Assembly (NCBI RefSeq): GCF_001887355.1
Contig: NZ_MPIN01000002.1
Location: 1,030,510 to 1,094,509 of the forward strand
Direction: 5' to 3'
Source: Cystobacter ferrugineus
GTDB taxonomy: Bacteria > Myxococcota > Myxococcia > Myxococcales > Myxococcaceae
DNA length: 64,000 bases
Of the stretch, positions 1 through 9,740 are shown piece by piece (position 1 is the stretch's first letter; every line of letters begins with the position of its first letter). Made by a program: the position numbers and the translations under genes. The notes beneath the pieces are model-generated. The model was given only the letters and a program-made list of their open reading frames with translations. It had not been told where the DNA came from and made no database searches.

Positions 1-90
1 GGGGGAGTGGGCACATCCCACGGATGAGGCGAGCACGGCCGCGAGGCCACATGCCGCGAGTCTGAGGACAACCGCCGGCCTGGAATTCAT
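1..90 (-). CDS. Lipoprotein, N-terminal fragment (runs off left edge)
   Basis: Only the first 30 codons are inside the window; translation starts at the ATG at 90 and leaves at base 1. The peptide begins MNSRPAVVLRLAACGLAAVL and then reads ASSVGCAHSP: a short basic N-terminus, a hydrophobic core and a lipobox ending in Cys26 (SSVGC). This is a type II (lipoprotein) signal peptide, so the product is exported and lipid-anchored. Nothing can be said about the mature domain. It is divergent from the terpene synthase gene, with about 270 bp between the two starts. Confidence 0.7.
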   Translation of the reverse strand, partial: MNSRPAVVLRLAACGLAAVLASSVGCAHSP

Positions 91-174
91 GACGCCGGAC
101 TCTAGCGCTCACCCCGGGGGCGCAGCCCCTACCCGTGTGGCGAGGTTTCGTTGGTTTCCTGACGTTTTCCTTGA

Positions 175-226
175 TTCACGGTGAACACCGTTCATTCTAG
201 AGTACAGGTTGCTGACGTTCAGCAAC
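175..226. promoter_or_regulatory. Cluster of palindromes upstream of the terpene synthase gene
   Basis: Two strong dyads lie in the divergent spacer. CGGTGAACACCG (179-190) is a perfect palindrome nested in overlapping dyads (TTCACGGTGAA at 175-185, GAACACCGTTC at 183-193). GTTGCTGA-cgt-TCAGCAAC (208-226) is a perfect 8-bp inverted repeat with a 3-nt centre. A weak -35-like TTGATT (171-176) precedes the first dyad and AT-rich TTCTAG (195-200) follows it, so a bound regulator could sit between promoter boxes. The operator role is inferred; the symmetry is seen. Confidence 0.4.
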
Positions 227-359
227 AGTGAGGGACTCGAACGGCTGGCCCAAGGGGGGACGACCACTCCAGCCTACGTGTGGGTTGTTCGTACGGTGCC
301 GTTGAAGAATTCTCTCCGGAGTCTTCAAAGGGAAGCGTGGGCTCCACGTGGGGAGCGCC

Positions 360-1433
360 ATGCGAGGTGCCTCGATGCAACAACGCACCAGCAAGTCCGC
401 TCCTGGTGTAGCGCTCGTGCAGGAGTCCTGTGTGGAGGGGCCGAGTCTGTCGCTGCTGCGCCTGCCCGCGGCGTTGCCGTGCGAGCCGAGCCTGTACGCG
501 GCGGCGATGGAGCGCGGCACGCGCAGGCGGGTGTTGGCGCTCGAGCTGCTGCGGCACGAGCCGGCGCAGGTGCGGCGCTTCGACGCGAGCCAGTTCGGCC
601 TGCTCACGGCTCATGTCTATCCACGGGGCACCAGGGAGCGGCTGGAGCTGTGCAATGACTGGCACGTGTGGTTGTTCCTCTTCGACGACGAGGTCGACGA
701 GCTGGTGGAGGTGGGCCAGCGGCCGGCGTACCTGAAGGCGTACGTGGACGCGTGCCTCGCGGTGTGGCGCGGCGGCGCGCTGAGGGCCGAGGCCACGCCG
801 CTCGAGCGCTTCACGTGGGATTTGCGCCGGCGCATGGGCCGCCTGGCGAGCGAGCCGTGGATGGAGCGCTTCGTCCACGACGTGGAGGACTACCTCTACC
901 GGGGCACGCTCCTGGCGGCGCGCCACTGGACGGAGGGCACGGTGCCGGACCTCGAGTCCTATATCGAGCAGCGTGCCCTGGACTCGGGGGTGTTCACGGC
1001 GGAGAACCTGGTGGAGTTCGCCGAGCCGGGACAGGAGCTGCCCGAGGAGCTGTTCCGCCTGCCGCTGGTGCAGCGGCTGCGGCTGCTGTGCACCCGGGTG
1101 GTGGCGTTGACCAATGATCTCTTCTCCTTCGAGAAGGAGGTCCTCTGGCACCGCAACCCGAACAACTTCATCCATGTCCTGCGGGTGAACCAGGGGCTGG
1201 GCCTGCGCGAGGCCATCCTCACGGCGATCGACGTCATCAACGCGGACACGGACGCGTTCGTCGCCTGCGAGGAGCTGCTCCATGCGTCCCGGTTGGCGGA
1301 CCCTCGGCTTCTCGGGTACGTGGAGGGCCTGAAGGCGTGGATCTGCGGCAACGTGCACTGGTCGCTGAGGACAGGGCGCTACAGCTCGCCCACCTCGCCG
1401 TTTCCGGAGCTGCGCCGCCAGGCGTCCCCCTGA
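360..1433 (+). CDS. Class I terpene synthase (terpene cyclase)
   Basis: Cytosolic terpene cyclase that would ionise a prenyl diphosphate with Mg2+ and cyclise it; the product cannot be predicted from sequence. Counting from the ATG at 360 (357 aa), the Asp-rich motif is DDEVDE at 109-114, the Mg-binding NSE triad is NDLFSFEKE at 252-260 (N252, S256, E260), the effector-helix Arg lies in YIEQR near 205, and the Arg-Tyr pair occurs near the C-terminus (TGRY). All catalytic signatures of bacterial sesquiterpene/diterpene synthases are therefore present. An in-frame GTG at 348 and an ATG at 375 are alternative starts. No prenyltransferase, P450 or other tailoring gene adjoins it, so it looks like a stand-alone terpene locus. 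Confidence 0.9.
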   Translation: MRGASMQQRTSKSAPGVALVQESCVEGPSLSLLRLPAALPCEPSLYAAAMERGTRRRVLALELLRHEPAQVRRFDASQFGLLTAHVYPRGTRERLELCNDWHVWLFLFDDEVDELVEVGQRPAYLKAYVDACLAVWRGGALRAEATPLERFTWDLRRRMGRLASEPWMERFVHDVEDYLYRGTLLAARHWTEGTVPDLESYIEQRALDSGVFTAENLVEFAEPGQELPEELFRLPLVQRLRLLCTRVVALTNDLFSFEKEVLWHRNPNNFIHVLRVNQGLGLREAILTAIDVINADTDAFVACEELLHASRLADPRLLGYVEGLKAWICGNVHWSLRTGRYSSPTSPFPELRRQASP

Positions 1434-1439
1434 GCCGGG

Positions 1440-1784
1440 TCAGGCCGGGGGCAGGTGATCCCGGATGACACCGAGCCAGTACTCGCGCCCGTAGTACTGG
1501 CTCATCTTCCCGATGCGCTCGCCGTTGCGGAACAGGAGGAAGGTGGGGATGCCGTACAGGCCGAAGCGCCGCGCGAGCTCCTCGTGCTCGTAGGCGTTCA
1601 CCTTGACCACGCGCATGCGCGCGCCCTCCAGCTCGGCCAGGAGCGAGGGTTCGGCGGCGGCGTAGATGTCGCAGTTGGGGCAGCCGGGCCCCCAGAAGTC
1701 CACCACGACCAGCTCGTCCCGGGGCTCCAGCACCAGGGCATCGAAGGTCTGCGGCGTCGCGTCGTAGCTCACGGGATGTGCCAT
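1440..1784 (-). CDS. Thioredoxin-like protein with CPNC active site
   Basis: A 114-residue single-domain thioredoxin fold without a signal peptide, so cytoplasmic. The strand VVVDFWGPG leads into Cys35-Pro-Asn-Cys38, and the cis-proline loop GIPTF (Pro80) is present, so both redox cysteines and the substrate-facing proline are intact. The dipeptide between the cysteines is Pro-Asn rather than the Gly-Pro of classical thioredoxin, which should change redox potential and partner choice. It converges with the terpene synthase gene, whose stop is 6 bp away, and is divergent from the SMI1-like gene. The physiological substrate is unknown. Confidence 0.85.
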   Translation of the reverse strand: MAHPVSYDATPQTFDALVLEPRDELVVVDFWGPGCPNCDIYAAAEPSLLAELEGARMRVVKVNAYEHEELARRFGLYGIPTFLLFRNGERIGKMSQYYGREYWLGVIRDHLPPA

Positions 1785-1964
1785 GCCGGCTCGGTCTAAC
1801 GGCGGCGGGCCGGTGATTCAACCGCGCGCGAGGGGGAGCCAGGGGGGGCCCGCGCGGAAAGGATGTCCGTTGGGAAGCGGGGCCGTGCACAATACGGGGT
1901 GAGGCGTACTGCATTGCGAAGCTGGGCGCCATAAGTTGGGTCCATCGACGTACGTGGAGGGCAC

Positions 1965-3362
1965 ATGCACGAGTGGCTGGAGGGACTTCAGAAGTCGGCG
2001 GTACGGACGTCGGCGGGAGTGGGGCAGGAGGACGTCCAGCGGGCCGAGACCGAGTACGGGGTTCCCTTCCCCGAGGAACTCGCCACGCTGTTCCGCGCGT
2101 TCAACGGAGGGGAGTTCCAAGGGGACGTCACCCTCTTCGCGCTGCACGGCCCCGAGGGTTCTCCGAGCGTGCTGGAGAAGACGCGGCTGATGGTGGAGGG
2201 GCTGCCGGCCGCGGGGCTCTGGCGCATCGGCCTGAAGGGCGCTCACCGGCATCTGTTCACCGCGCGGAAATCGGCGCTGCAGGAGCAGGCCGAGAGCCCC
2301 CTGCCGGGCTGGGTGGAATCGTTGTCGGGAGACGACTGGGTCTATGGCACCTGGGACACCGAGGCGCGAGAGCTGCGGCTGTACCGCTCGCTCCAGTCCA
2401 TGCTCGAGGTGCTCGTTCCTCCCGCGGAGAAGGAGGTGGAGGAGTTCGGAGACCGGACCTATGCCCGTGCCCTCTCCGCGGTGCAGGGCGCCTTGAGTGA
2501 CCTCTCCGTGGAGTACGAGGCGGGCGAGTCGCCCAAGGCCGAGGCCGAGGCCGAGGAGGAAGAGGGCGAAGAGGCTGAGGAGGAAGCCGCGGCCGAAGAG
2601 GAAGAGGGCGAAGAAGAGGCGGCGGAAGAGGCCGGGGGCGAAGAGGAGGCGGCTGAAGAGGAAGAGGCTGAAGAGGCCGAGGGCGAAGAGGAGGCGGCTG
2701 AAGAGGCCGAGGGCGAAGAGGAGGCGGCTGAAGAGGCCGAGGCCGAAGCGACCGAGGAGGAGGGCGCCGAGGAGGAAGCCGAGCCCACCGGCGCGGACGA
2801 GTCCGACGAGGAGTTGCAGCAGCCCGTGGTGGCCGCCGCCAGGCGTCGCATGGGGAAGATCCAGAAGGAGACTGCTCGGGAACGCTCCGCGCCCGTGACG
2901 CCTCTTCGCGAGGTGGAGCCGAAGGCACCGTCCAAGCCGAGCGCCAGGCGCGAAGCGGCGCGTCCCGTGAAGAAAGCCGCTGAGACCAAGGCTCCGGCGA
3001 CCAAGGCTCCGGCGAAGAAGGGGGCCGCCCAGAAGGCCGCCGCGAAGAAGGCCCCGGCGAAGAAGGCCGCCGCGAAGAAGGGGGCCGCCCAGAAGGCCCC
3101 AGCGAAGAAGGCCCCGGCGAAGAAGGCCGCCGCGAAGAAGGCTCCGGCGAGCAAGGCTCCAGCAAAGAAGGCCGCCGTGAAGAAGGGGGCCGCTCAGAAG
3201 GCTCCAGCGAAGAAGGCCGCCGCGAAGAAGGGGGCCGCTCAGAAGGCTCCGGCGAAGAAGGCCGCCGCGAAGAAGGGGGCTGCCCAGAAGTCCGCTGCGA
3301 AGAAGGCCCCGGCGAAGAAGGCCGCCGCGAAGAAGTCCCCGAGTGGGCGTGGCCGGCGCTGA
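1965..3362 (+). CDS. SMI1/KNR4-like domain fused to acidic linker and histone-H1-like Lys/Ala tail
   Basis: 465 residues in three parts. Residues 1-180 resemble an SMI1/KNR4-like (SUKH-type) domain, with a pattern such as [13 protein letters not shown] followed by FRAFNGGEF; the family match is by eye. Residues about 186-280 are almost entirely Glu/Ala/Gly (a polyanionic stretch). Residues about 325-465 are repeats of AKKA, PAKK and GAAQK, a polycationic tail like eukaryotic histone H1 or bacterial AlgP-type proteins. The start ATG follows GTGGAGGGCAC, a good ribosome site. The basic tail suggests nucleic-acid or polyanion binding, possibly masked by the acidic block; this is inference. Length of such repeats usually varies between strains. 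Confidence 0.8.
   Translation: MHEWLEGLQKSAVRTSAGVGQEDVQRAETEYGVPFPEELATLFRAFNGGEFQGDVTLFALHGPEGSPSVLEKTRLMVEGLPAAGLWRIGLKGAHRHLFTARKSALQEQAESPLPGWVESLSGDDWVYGTWDTEARELRLYRSLQSMLEVLVPPAEKEVEEFGDRTYARALSAVQGALSDLSVEYEAGESPKAEAEAEEEEGEEAEEEAAAEEEEGEEEAAEEAGGEEEAAEEEEAEEAEGEEEAAEEAEGEEEAAEEAEAEATEEEGAEEEAEPTGADESDEELQQPVVAAARRRMGKIQKETARERSAPVTPLREVEPKAPSKPSARREAARPVKKAAETKAPATKAPAKKGAAQKAAAKKAPAKKAAAKKGAAQKAPAKKAPAKKAAAKKAPASKAPAKKAAVKKGAAQKAPAKKAAAKKGAAQKAPAKKAAAKKGAAQKSAAKKAPAKKAAAKKSPSGRGRR
2518..3345 (+). repeat. Low-complexity coding repeats (acidic block and Lys/Ala block)
   Basis: Two imperfect tandem arrays inside the preceding gene. From about 2518 to 2800, units of GAAGAGGAGGCGGCTGAAGAG type encode Glu/Ala. 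From about 2965 to 3345, 9- to 12-bp units built on GCGAAGAAGGCC encode AKK(A/G) repeats. Near-identical units such as the one encoding [21 protein letters not shown] recur several times and would allow slippage or recombination. Confidence 0.85.
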
Positions 3363-3378
3363 GCCATCGCCTCGTGCT

Positions 3379-3407
3379 CCGGCTCCCTAGTGGTTCATGG
3401 GAGCCGG
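3379..3407. terminator. Hairpin at convergent gene ends
   Basis: A perfect 9-bp inverted repeat, CCGGCTCCC (3379-3387) and GGGAGCCGG (3399-3407) with an 11-nt loop, lies between the SMI1-like gene and the convergent transporter gene and overlaps the transporter stop codon. There is no T-run on either side, so termination efficiency is uncertain. Confidence 0.45.
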
Positions 3408-4532
3408 CTCTGGACGGAGGTCGTCTTCACGAGGCCCTGGCGGAGAGGAGGGGAGGATGAGGCGGCTCTTGCCATCCTCCTCCCGCTGGTGGCGCCACTG
3501 CTCGTTGAGCCGCGTCAGCCGGTCCTGCAACCACACCTGGATCGCGCCCGCGATGGGCAGACTCAGCAGGGCTCCGATGAGGCCCGCCAGGCCCGTGCCC
3601 ACCAACATCACCAGGGCGATGATGAGGGGGTTCATCTTGAGCGTCCGGCGCTGGACGAGCGGCTGGAGCAGGTTGCCCTCCACCTGCTGGTAGACGAGGA
3701 AGAGGCCCAGGGCGATGAGTCCCTGACGCCCACCCACCGAGGCGGCCGTGGTCCCGGCCACCAGCAGTCCTCCGAGGAAGGAGCCCACGAACGGGACGAG
3801 TCCCAGCACCGCCATGGCCAGGCCCAGGGGCAGGAAGTAGGGCACGCCGAGCAGCAGGGTCATCACCGACGTGAAGATGCCTCCGATGAGGGCCACGAGG
3901 AACGAGCCGGCCACGTAGCCGCCCACCGCCTGGTTCATCCGCCGTCCCAGGCGCCAGTAGTGCTCGCGCCGCGAGGGCTCCACCCATTGGAGCGCGGTGT
4001 TGAACAGGTCGGAGCCGAACAGCAGGAAGAAGATGGTCAGGACGGAGATCGTCACCCCGGCCAGCACGTGGCGCAGCACGTCCGTCACCACGCCGAGCAG
4101 CGGCCCCGGGGCCATGGAGATATGGCCACGAAGCTCCTGGGCCGCCTGGGAGATGAGATCGTAGCGTTCGTCCATCCGCTCGACCCAGGGGTGGTGGCGC
4201 AGCCGGGCGATGAAGTCCGGAGCCGCTTGTGCCAGGCCCCGCCCCTGGTCGATGAGCATGGGCACCAGCGTCATCACCAGCGCCGACAGCAGACCGAGTC
4301 CGAGCAGGCTCACCCCCATCACCGCCAGGCCCCGGCGCATCCCCCTCTTCTCCAGCACGCTCACCAGGGGATTGGCCGCCAGCGCGAGGAAGATCGCCAC
4401 CAGGGCCCAGGACAGCACGGTCCAGCTCATGACCAGCAGCCACAGCACGGCGAGCATCGCCAGGGAGTGCAGGCCCACCGTCCACACCGTGCGAGGCGTC
4501 ACCTGCGAGTGGGAACGGGGGCGCTGGGTCAT
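3387..4532 (-). CDS. AI-2E family transporter (PerM-like membrane protein)
   Basis: 381 residues with about eight hydrophobic segments, arranged as in the AI-2E exporter/PerM family: an N-terminal membrane cluster (SLAMLAVLWLLVMSWTVLSW), a central soluble stretch, then GVPYFLPLGLAMAVLGLVPFVGSFLGG, a Pro/Gly-rich family hallmark, and C-terminal helices. Family members have been linked to autoinducer-2 export or Na+/H+ antiport; the substrate here is unknown. It is 15 bp downstream of a small acidic protein gene on the same strand and is probably co-transcribed with it. The C-terminal 35 residues are a charged cytoplasmic tail. Confidence 0.85.
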   Translation of the reverse strand: MTQRPRSHSQVTPRTVWTVGLHSLAMLAVLWLLVMSWTVLSWALVAIFLALAANPLVSVLEKRGMRRGLAVMGVSLLGLGLLSALVMTLVPMLIDQGRGLAQAAPDFIARLRHHPWVERMDERYDLISQAAQELRGHISMAPGPLLGVVTDVLRHVLAGVTISVLTIFFLLFGSDLFNTALQWVEPSRREHYWRLGRRMNQAVGGYVAGSFLVALIGGIFTSVMTLLLGVPYFLPLGLAMAVLGLVPFVGSFLGGLLVAGTTAASVGGRQGLIALGLFLVYQQVEGNLLQPLVQRRTLKMNPLIIALVMLVGTGLAGLIGALLSLPIAGAIQVWLQDRLTRLNEQWRHQREEDGKSRLILPSSPPGPREDDLRPEPAPMNH

Positions 4533-4547
4533 GAGCGGGCCTGTCGG

Positions 4548-4817
4548 CTAGCCTTCGGGAAGCTCATCCGGCGCGTACGGACGCACCGGCTGGCTCGGCC
4601 GCGCGGTGATCGCGTCCTCGGCGTCCTCGTCGACTTCCCCGAACGCTTGGATCTGGTCCGGGAGGATGTCCCGGAAGTCGGGCTCGTCTTCCAGGGGAGG
4701 ATTCGCGGAGAGCTCCGCGTCGGTGAAGTTGATTTCCTCGCGGCCGGTGATCGGGTCCAGGTGGCGCAGGGACTCGGACTCACCCACGTCTTCGGCTCCG
4801 AGCTTCTTGAATCGCAT
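4548..4817 (-). CDS. Small acidic hypothetical protein
   Basis: 89 residues from the ATG at 4817, which has GGAGAGAG just upstream; an in-frame start 24 bp further upstream lacks a comparable ribosome site. The protein begins MRFKKLGAEDVGESESLRHL and is rich in Asp, Glu and Pro, with no membrane segment or signal peptide. No family is recognised. It is probably the first gene of a two-gene unit with the AI-2E-type transporter. Confidence 0.65.
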   Translation of the reverse strand: MRFKKLGAEDVGESESLRHLDPITGREEINFTDAELSANPPLEDEPDFRDILPDQIQAFGEVDEDAEDAITARPSQPVRPYAPDELPEG

Positions 4818-4919
4818 GACGCTCTCTCCAGACAAGCACACCGGGATGGCTGCTCTGGCCCAACGGTGCGGACCCGGGAGATTCCTCGCAACGCGGCCGT
4901 GCCCGCCTGCCTGCCTTGC

Positions 4920-5579
4920 TCAGCGCGAGGGGGGCCGGGCCTGTCCGGAGGGGTAGCGGGGGGGCGCCTCCGCCCACACCATGCCGAGCGCCAGCACCCG
5001 GGAGAGCGTCTCGCGCAGGGCGTAGCGGCGCGTCCGGGGGCTGCCCTCGTCCGCCGCCACGCCCCAGGCGTCGATGCCCACCGAGTTGGCGATGTAGAGC
5101 GCCCGGGTCAGGTGGAAGCGCTGGGTGACGAGCAGTGCCCGCCGCACGCCGAAGATGCTCCGGGCGCGCACGGAGCTGTCGTAGGTGGACAGGCCCGCGG
5201 TGTCTTCCTGGACGGCGGAGTCCGGCACGCCCCTCTCGCGCACGTACTGGGCCATGGCATGCGTCTCGTCATGGAAGCGGTCCGAGTTGTCCCCGCTGAG
5301 CAGCAGCGCCTCCACCTTGCCCCCATGGTAGAGGGCCAGGGCGGCGTCCAGCCGCTGGGCGAGCACGGGCGAGGGGACACCGCCCGGCGCGAGCCCCGCC
5401 CCATAGACGAGCGCCACCGGGGCATGGGGGGCCTGGGCCTGGGGGACGATACGGTCCAGGTACCGGTGTTCCACGTACAGCGAGGCGGCGGCCACGCCCA
5501 GGGCGGCACCCAGCCCCAGGACGAGCAACGCCTTCAGCCACCGGCGTGCCCGGCGCATCGTTTGACGGCCCCTTCGCAT
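4920..5579 (-). CDS. SanA/YdcF-like (DUF218) membrane-anchored protein
   Basis: A basic N-terminus (RRGRQTMRRARRW) and one membrane helix (LKALLVLGLGAALGVAAASLYV) are followed by a DUF218 domain. Characteristic elements are VALVYGAGL, LYHGGKVEALLLSGDN, the central ETHAMAQYVRERGVP and VTQRFHLTRALYIA. SanA-type proteins act at the envelope and influence vancomycin permeability in enterobacteria. The length matches SanA better than the longer YdcF. The ATG at 5579 is preferred over a TTG 15 bp upstream; ATG 5558, preceded by AAGGGG, is also possible. The gene is divergent from atpG. Confidence 0.8.
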   Translation of the reverse strand: MRRGRQTMRRARRWLKALLVLGLGAALGVAAASLYVEHRYLDRIVPQAQAPHAPVALVYGAGLAPGGVPSPVLAQRLDAALALYHGGKVEALLLSGDNSDRFHDETHAMAQYVRERGVPDSAVQEDTAGLSTYDSSVRARSIFGVRRALLVTQRFHLTRALYIANSVGIDAWGVAADEGSPRTRRYALRETLSRVLALGMVWAEAPPRYPSGQARPPSR

Positions 5580-5684
5580 GCGATTCCGGCTCAACCGCCG
5601 GGAGCGTCATTCTCGTCCCTCGCGAGGGCGTGGGGAAGCGGCTTGCTCGCTTCGAAGTGATCCGCTGAGTGTGGAAGGCCAAGG

Positions 5685-5712
5685 TTGACCGGCCACCACG
5701 CCAGCCTATATA
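5685..5712 (+). promoter_or_regulatory. Sigma-70-type promoter of atpG
   Basis: TTGACC (5685-5690), a 16-bp spacer and TATATA (5707-5712) form one of the best vegetative promoter matches in this GC-rich window. It lies about 58 bp before the atpG start, which has its own AGAGGAG ribosome site at about 5753. This supports independent transcription of the atpG-atpC segment rather than read-through from an upstream atpA. Confidence 0.6.
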
Positions 5713-5769
5713 GGGGGCCGCGTCCGGGTTCCGCTGTCATACCCGAGTTAAAGAGGAGCTGCTGGCCCC

Positions 5770-8224
<2,455 letters not shown>

Positions 8225-8267
8225 GCCCTTCCGCCTCTCTTCCGCGTCCGGGTCAGGAGGTGTCCAC

Positions 8268-8813
8268 GTGCTGCGTTCCATCTGCTTGGGAATGGTGTTG
8301 CTGGCACTTCCTGCCCTGGCGGACGAGCGCGCCAGCCGGCCCCGGGTGAGCGCCAACGGAGACTTCTCCGTGCGCATGGTGGAGCGGGGCCCGGGCCAGT
8401 GTTCCCTGGAGGTCTCCCAGGAGAGCGGCCCGGTGTGGACGCTCGAGCAGTGCGTGGGCGGGGTGGACGATCTCTACTTCGTCTCCAATGACGGCGGGCG
8501 GGTCTGGGTGCTGTACCCGCTCGCGCCCAAGGGCAAGAAGAAGCTCGCGGGCAAGAAGTACAAGAAGGTGCCCGCGTGGGCCAACACCCAGGTGGCGGTG
8601 GAGGTGGACCGCAAGGGCACGCGGTTGCAGGAGCGGCGCCTGCTGGAGTTCGTGCCGGCGCGTGCCCTGCCCGAGGTGCGGCAGATGTCACAGCACCTCA
8701 AGTGGTTGGAAGGCATGGTCGGCGTGCCGGGCAAGAGCCCGCGCCTGACGGATGCCGGGAACATCGAGTTCGAGGCGGTGGGCGGCGGCAAGACCCACCG
8801 ACTGACCTTCTGA
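8268..8813 (+). CDS. Secreted hypothetical protein inserted between atpD and atpC
   Basis: 181 residues from a GTG start with a strong AGGAGG ribosome site. An N-terminal signal peptide (MLRSICLGMVLLALPALA) predicts export. The mature part has a strand-rich pattern (FSVRMVERGPGQCSLEVSQ, then WTLEQCVGGVDDLYFVSNDGG) with two cysteines that could form a disulfide, then a lysine cluster (KGKKKLAGKKYKK). No known family is recognised. It is co-directional and closely spaced with atpD (43 bp) and atpC (31 bp), so probably in the same transcript, although an exported protein has no obvious role in ATP synthase. Confidence 0.75.
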   Translation: MLRSICLGMVLLALPALADERASRPRVSANGDFSVRMVERGPGQCSLEVSQESGPVWTLEQCVGGVDDLYFVSNDGGRVWVLYPLAPKGKKKLAGKKYKKVPAWANTQVAVEVDRKGTRLQERRLLEFVPARALPEVRQMSQHLKWLEGMVGVPGKSPRLTDAGNIEFEAVGGGKTHRLTF

Positions 8814-8844
8814 CACAAGCAGTCCCCACGGAGTGGTGAGCCCC

Positions 8845-9249
8845 ATGGCCAAGCTGACGGTCGAGATCGTGACCCCCGAGAAGCGCATCCTGTCGGTGCA
8901 GGCGGACGAGGCGATCGTCCCGGGCGCCAAGGGTCTGTTCGGCGTGAGGCCGGGTCACACCCCCTTCCTGTCCCTGATGGACGCTGGCACGCTCACGCTC
9001 AAGGGCGAGGGCGGCCACACCGACACCTACTTCGTGGCCGGTGGCTTCGTCGAGGTGACCAACGACAAGGTGCTCGTGCTCGCGGACGTGGCCGAGCCCG
9101 TGTCCGGCATCGACGTGGAGGGCGCGCGCCGGCGCCTGGGCGAGTCGATGGATCGCCTGCGGGGCCTGTCCTCGGATGACGCGCGCTTCGCCATCGAGCA
9201 GGCCGCCGTGCGCCGCGAGACGGCTCGCATCGCGGCCTCCGCCCGCTGA
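8845..9249 (+). CDS. atpC: F1Fo ATP synthase epsilon subunit
   Basis: 134 residues from the ATG at 8845 (ribosome site GGAGTGG); a GTG 12 bp earlier is in frame. It starts MAKLTVEIVTPEKRIL and contains the beta-sandwich signature VPGAKGLFGVRPGHTPFL, followed by a C-terminal helical hairpin that can regulate F1. It completes the gamma-beta-epsilon set; delta, alpha and the F0 subunits are not in the window. Confidence 0.95.
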   Translation: MAKLTVEIVTPEKRILSVQADEAIVPGAKGLFGVRPGHTPFLSLMDAGTLTLKGEGGHTDTYFVAGGFVEVTNDKVLVLADVAEPVSGIDVEGARRRLGESMDRLRGLSSDDARFAIEQAAVRRETARIAASAR

Positions 9250-9258
9250 TCGCTCCTT

Positions 9259-9291
9259 CTCCGCTCCTCCCCGGAGCCGGAGTCTGTCTTT
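9259..9291 (+). terminator. Intrinsic terminator after atpC
   Basis: CTCCGCTCC (9259-9267) pairs with GGAGCCGGAG (9273-9282) with a one-base bulge, followed by TCTGTCTTT. It would end the atpG-atpC transcript. Confidence 0.55.
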
Positions 9292-9366
9292 GGGATTCAC
9301 GTCTGCCTCCGCCCTCGTTCCCCGTCTGGTTGATGGGGCCGGGGGCGGTGCTCGTTGGAGCCTCTG

Positions 9367-9624
9367 GTGACATCACCCGTGTTGGTGCTCTTCCACCGCA
9401 TCGCGGATCCTCCCTCGGCGGTGGCGCGCCGCTACGTGGTGGACTACGCGCTGGAGGATCGCGTGCTCTTTCGCAACGTCGCCTTCGCCGAGGCGGAGAC
9501 CGAGTGGCGGCAACTGGGTGGACAACTCACGCCCGCGCTCTGGGATGGTGTGCACCTGCACCAGGGCGCCGAAGCGGTCGTGGCTCGGCTGCAGGCCGTT
9601 GTCAACCTGGGGCGTGACGCTTGA
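9367..9624 (+). CDS. Small hypothetical protein, possible glutaredoxin-like fold
   Basis: 85 residues from GTG 9367, preceded by TTGGAG; a TTG 12 bp upstream is an alternative. The order of elements, a first strand (PVLVLFHR), a helix (AVARRYVVDYALE), a second strand (VLFRNVAF) and later PALWDGVHLHQGAEAVVARL, resembles the beta-alpha-beta plan of small glutaredoxin-like proteins, but there is no cysteine and therefore no redox motif. The assignment is only by pattern; function unknown. Confidence 0.5.
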   Translation: MTSPVLVLFHRIADPPSAVARRYVVDYALEDRVLFRNVAFAEAETEWRQLGGQLTPALWDGVHLHQGAEAVVARLQAVVNLGRDA

Positions 9625-9740
9625 TGACTTGTGGTGGGAGCGCCCCCTTCACCCAATCCCTACGGGAGTCGTGACGAAGTCGCGAGGGATGAAAGTCGGG
9701 GCTGGTCATGCCTCGCGTTTTGGTTATCTTGCCCCTCCCC

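Noticed and set aside
2518-3345. CRISPR-like direct repeats
   Set aside because: The repeats are in-frame Glu/Ala and Lys/Ala codon arrays without spacers.
3390-5660. Long plus-strand frame across the AI-2E-type, small acidic and SanA-like genes
   Set aside because: It spans three independently supported minus-strand genes and their spacers, and encodes His/Gln-rich low-complexity sequence.
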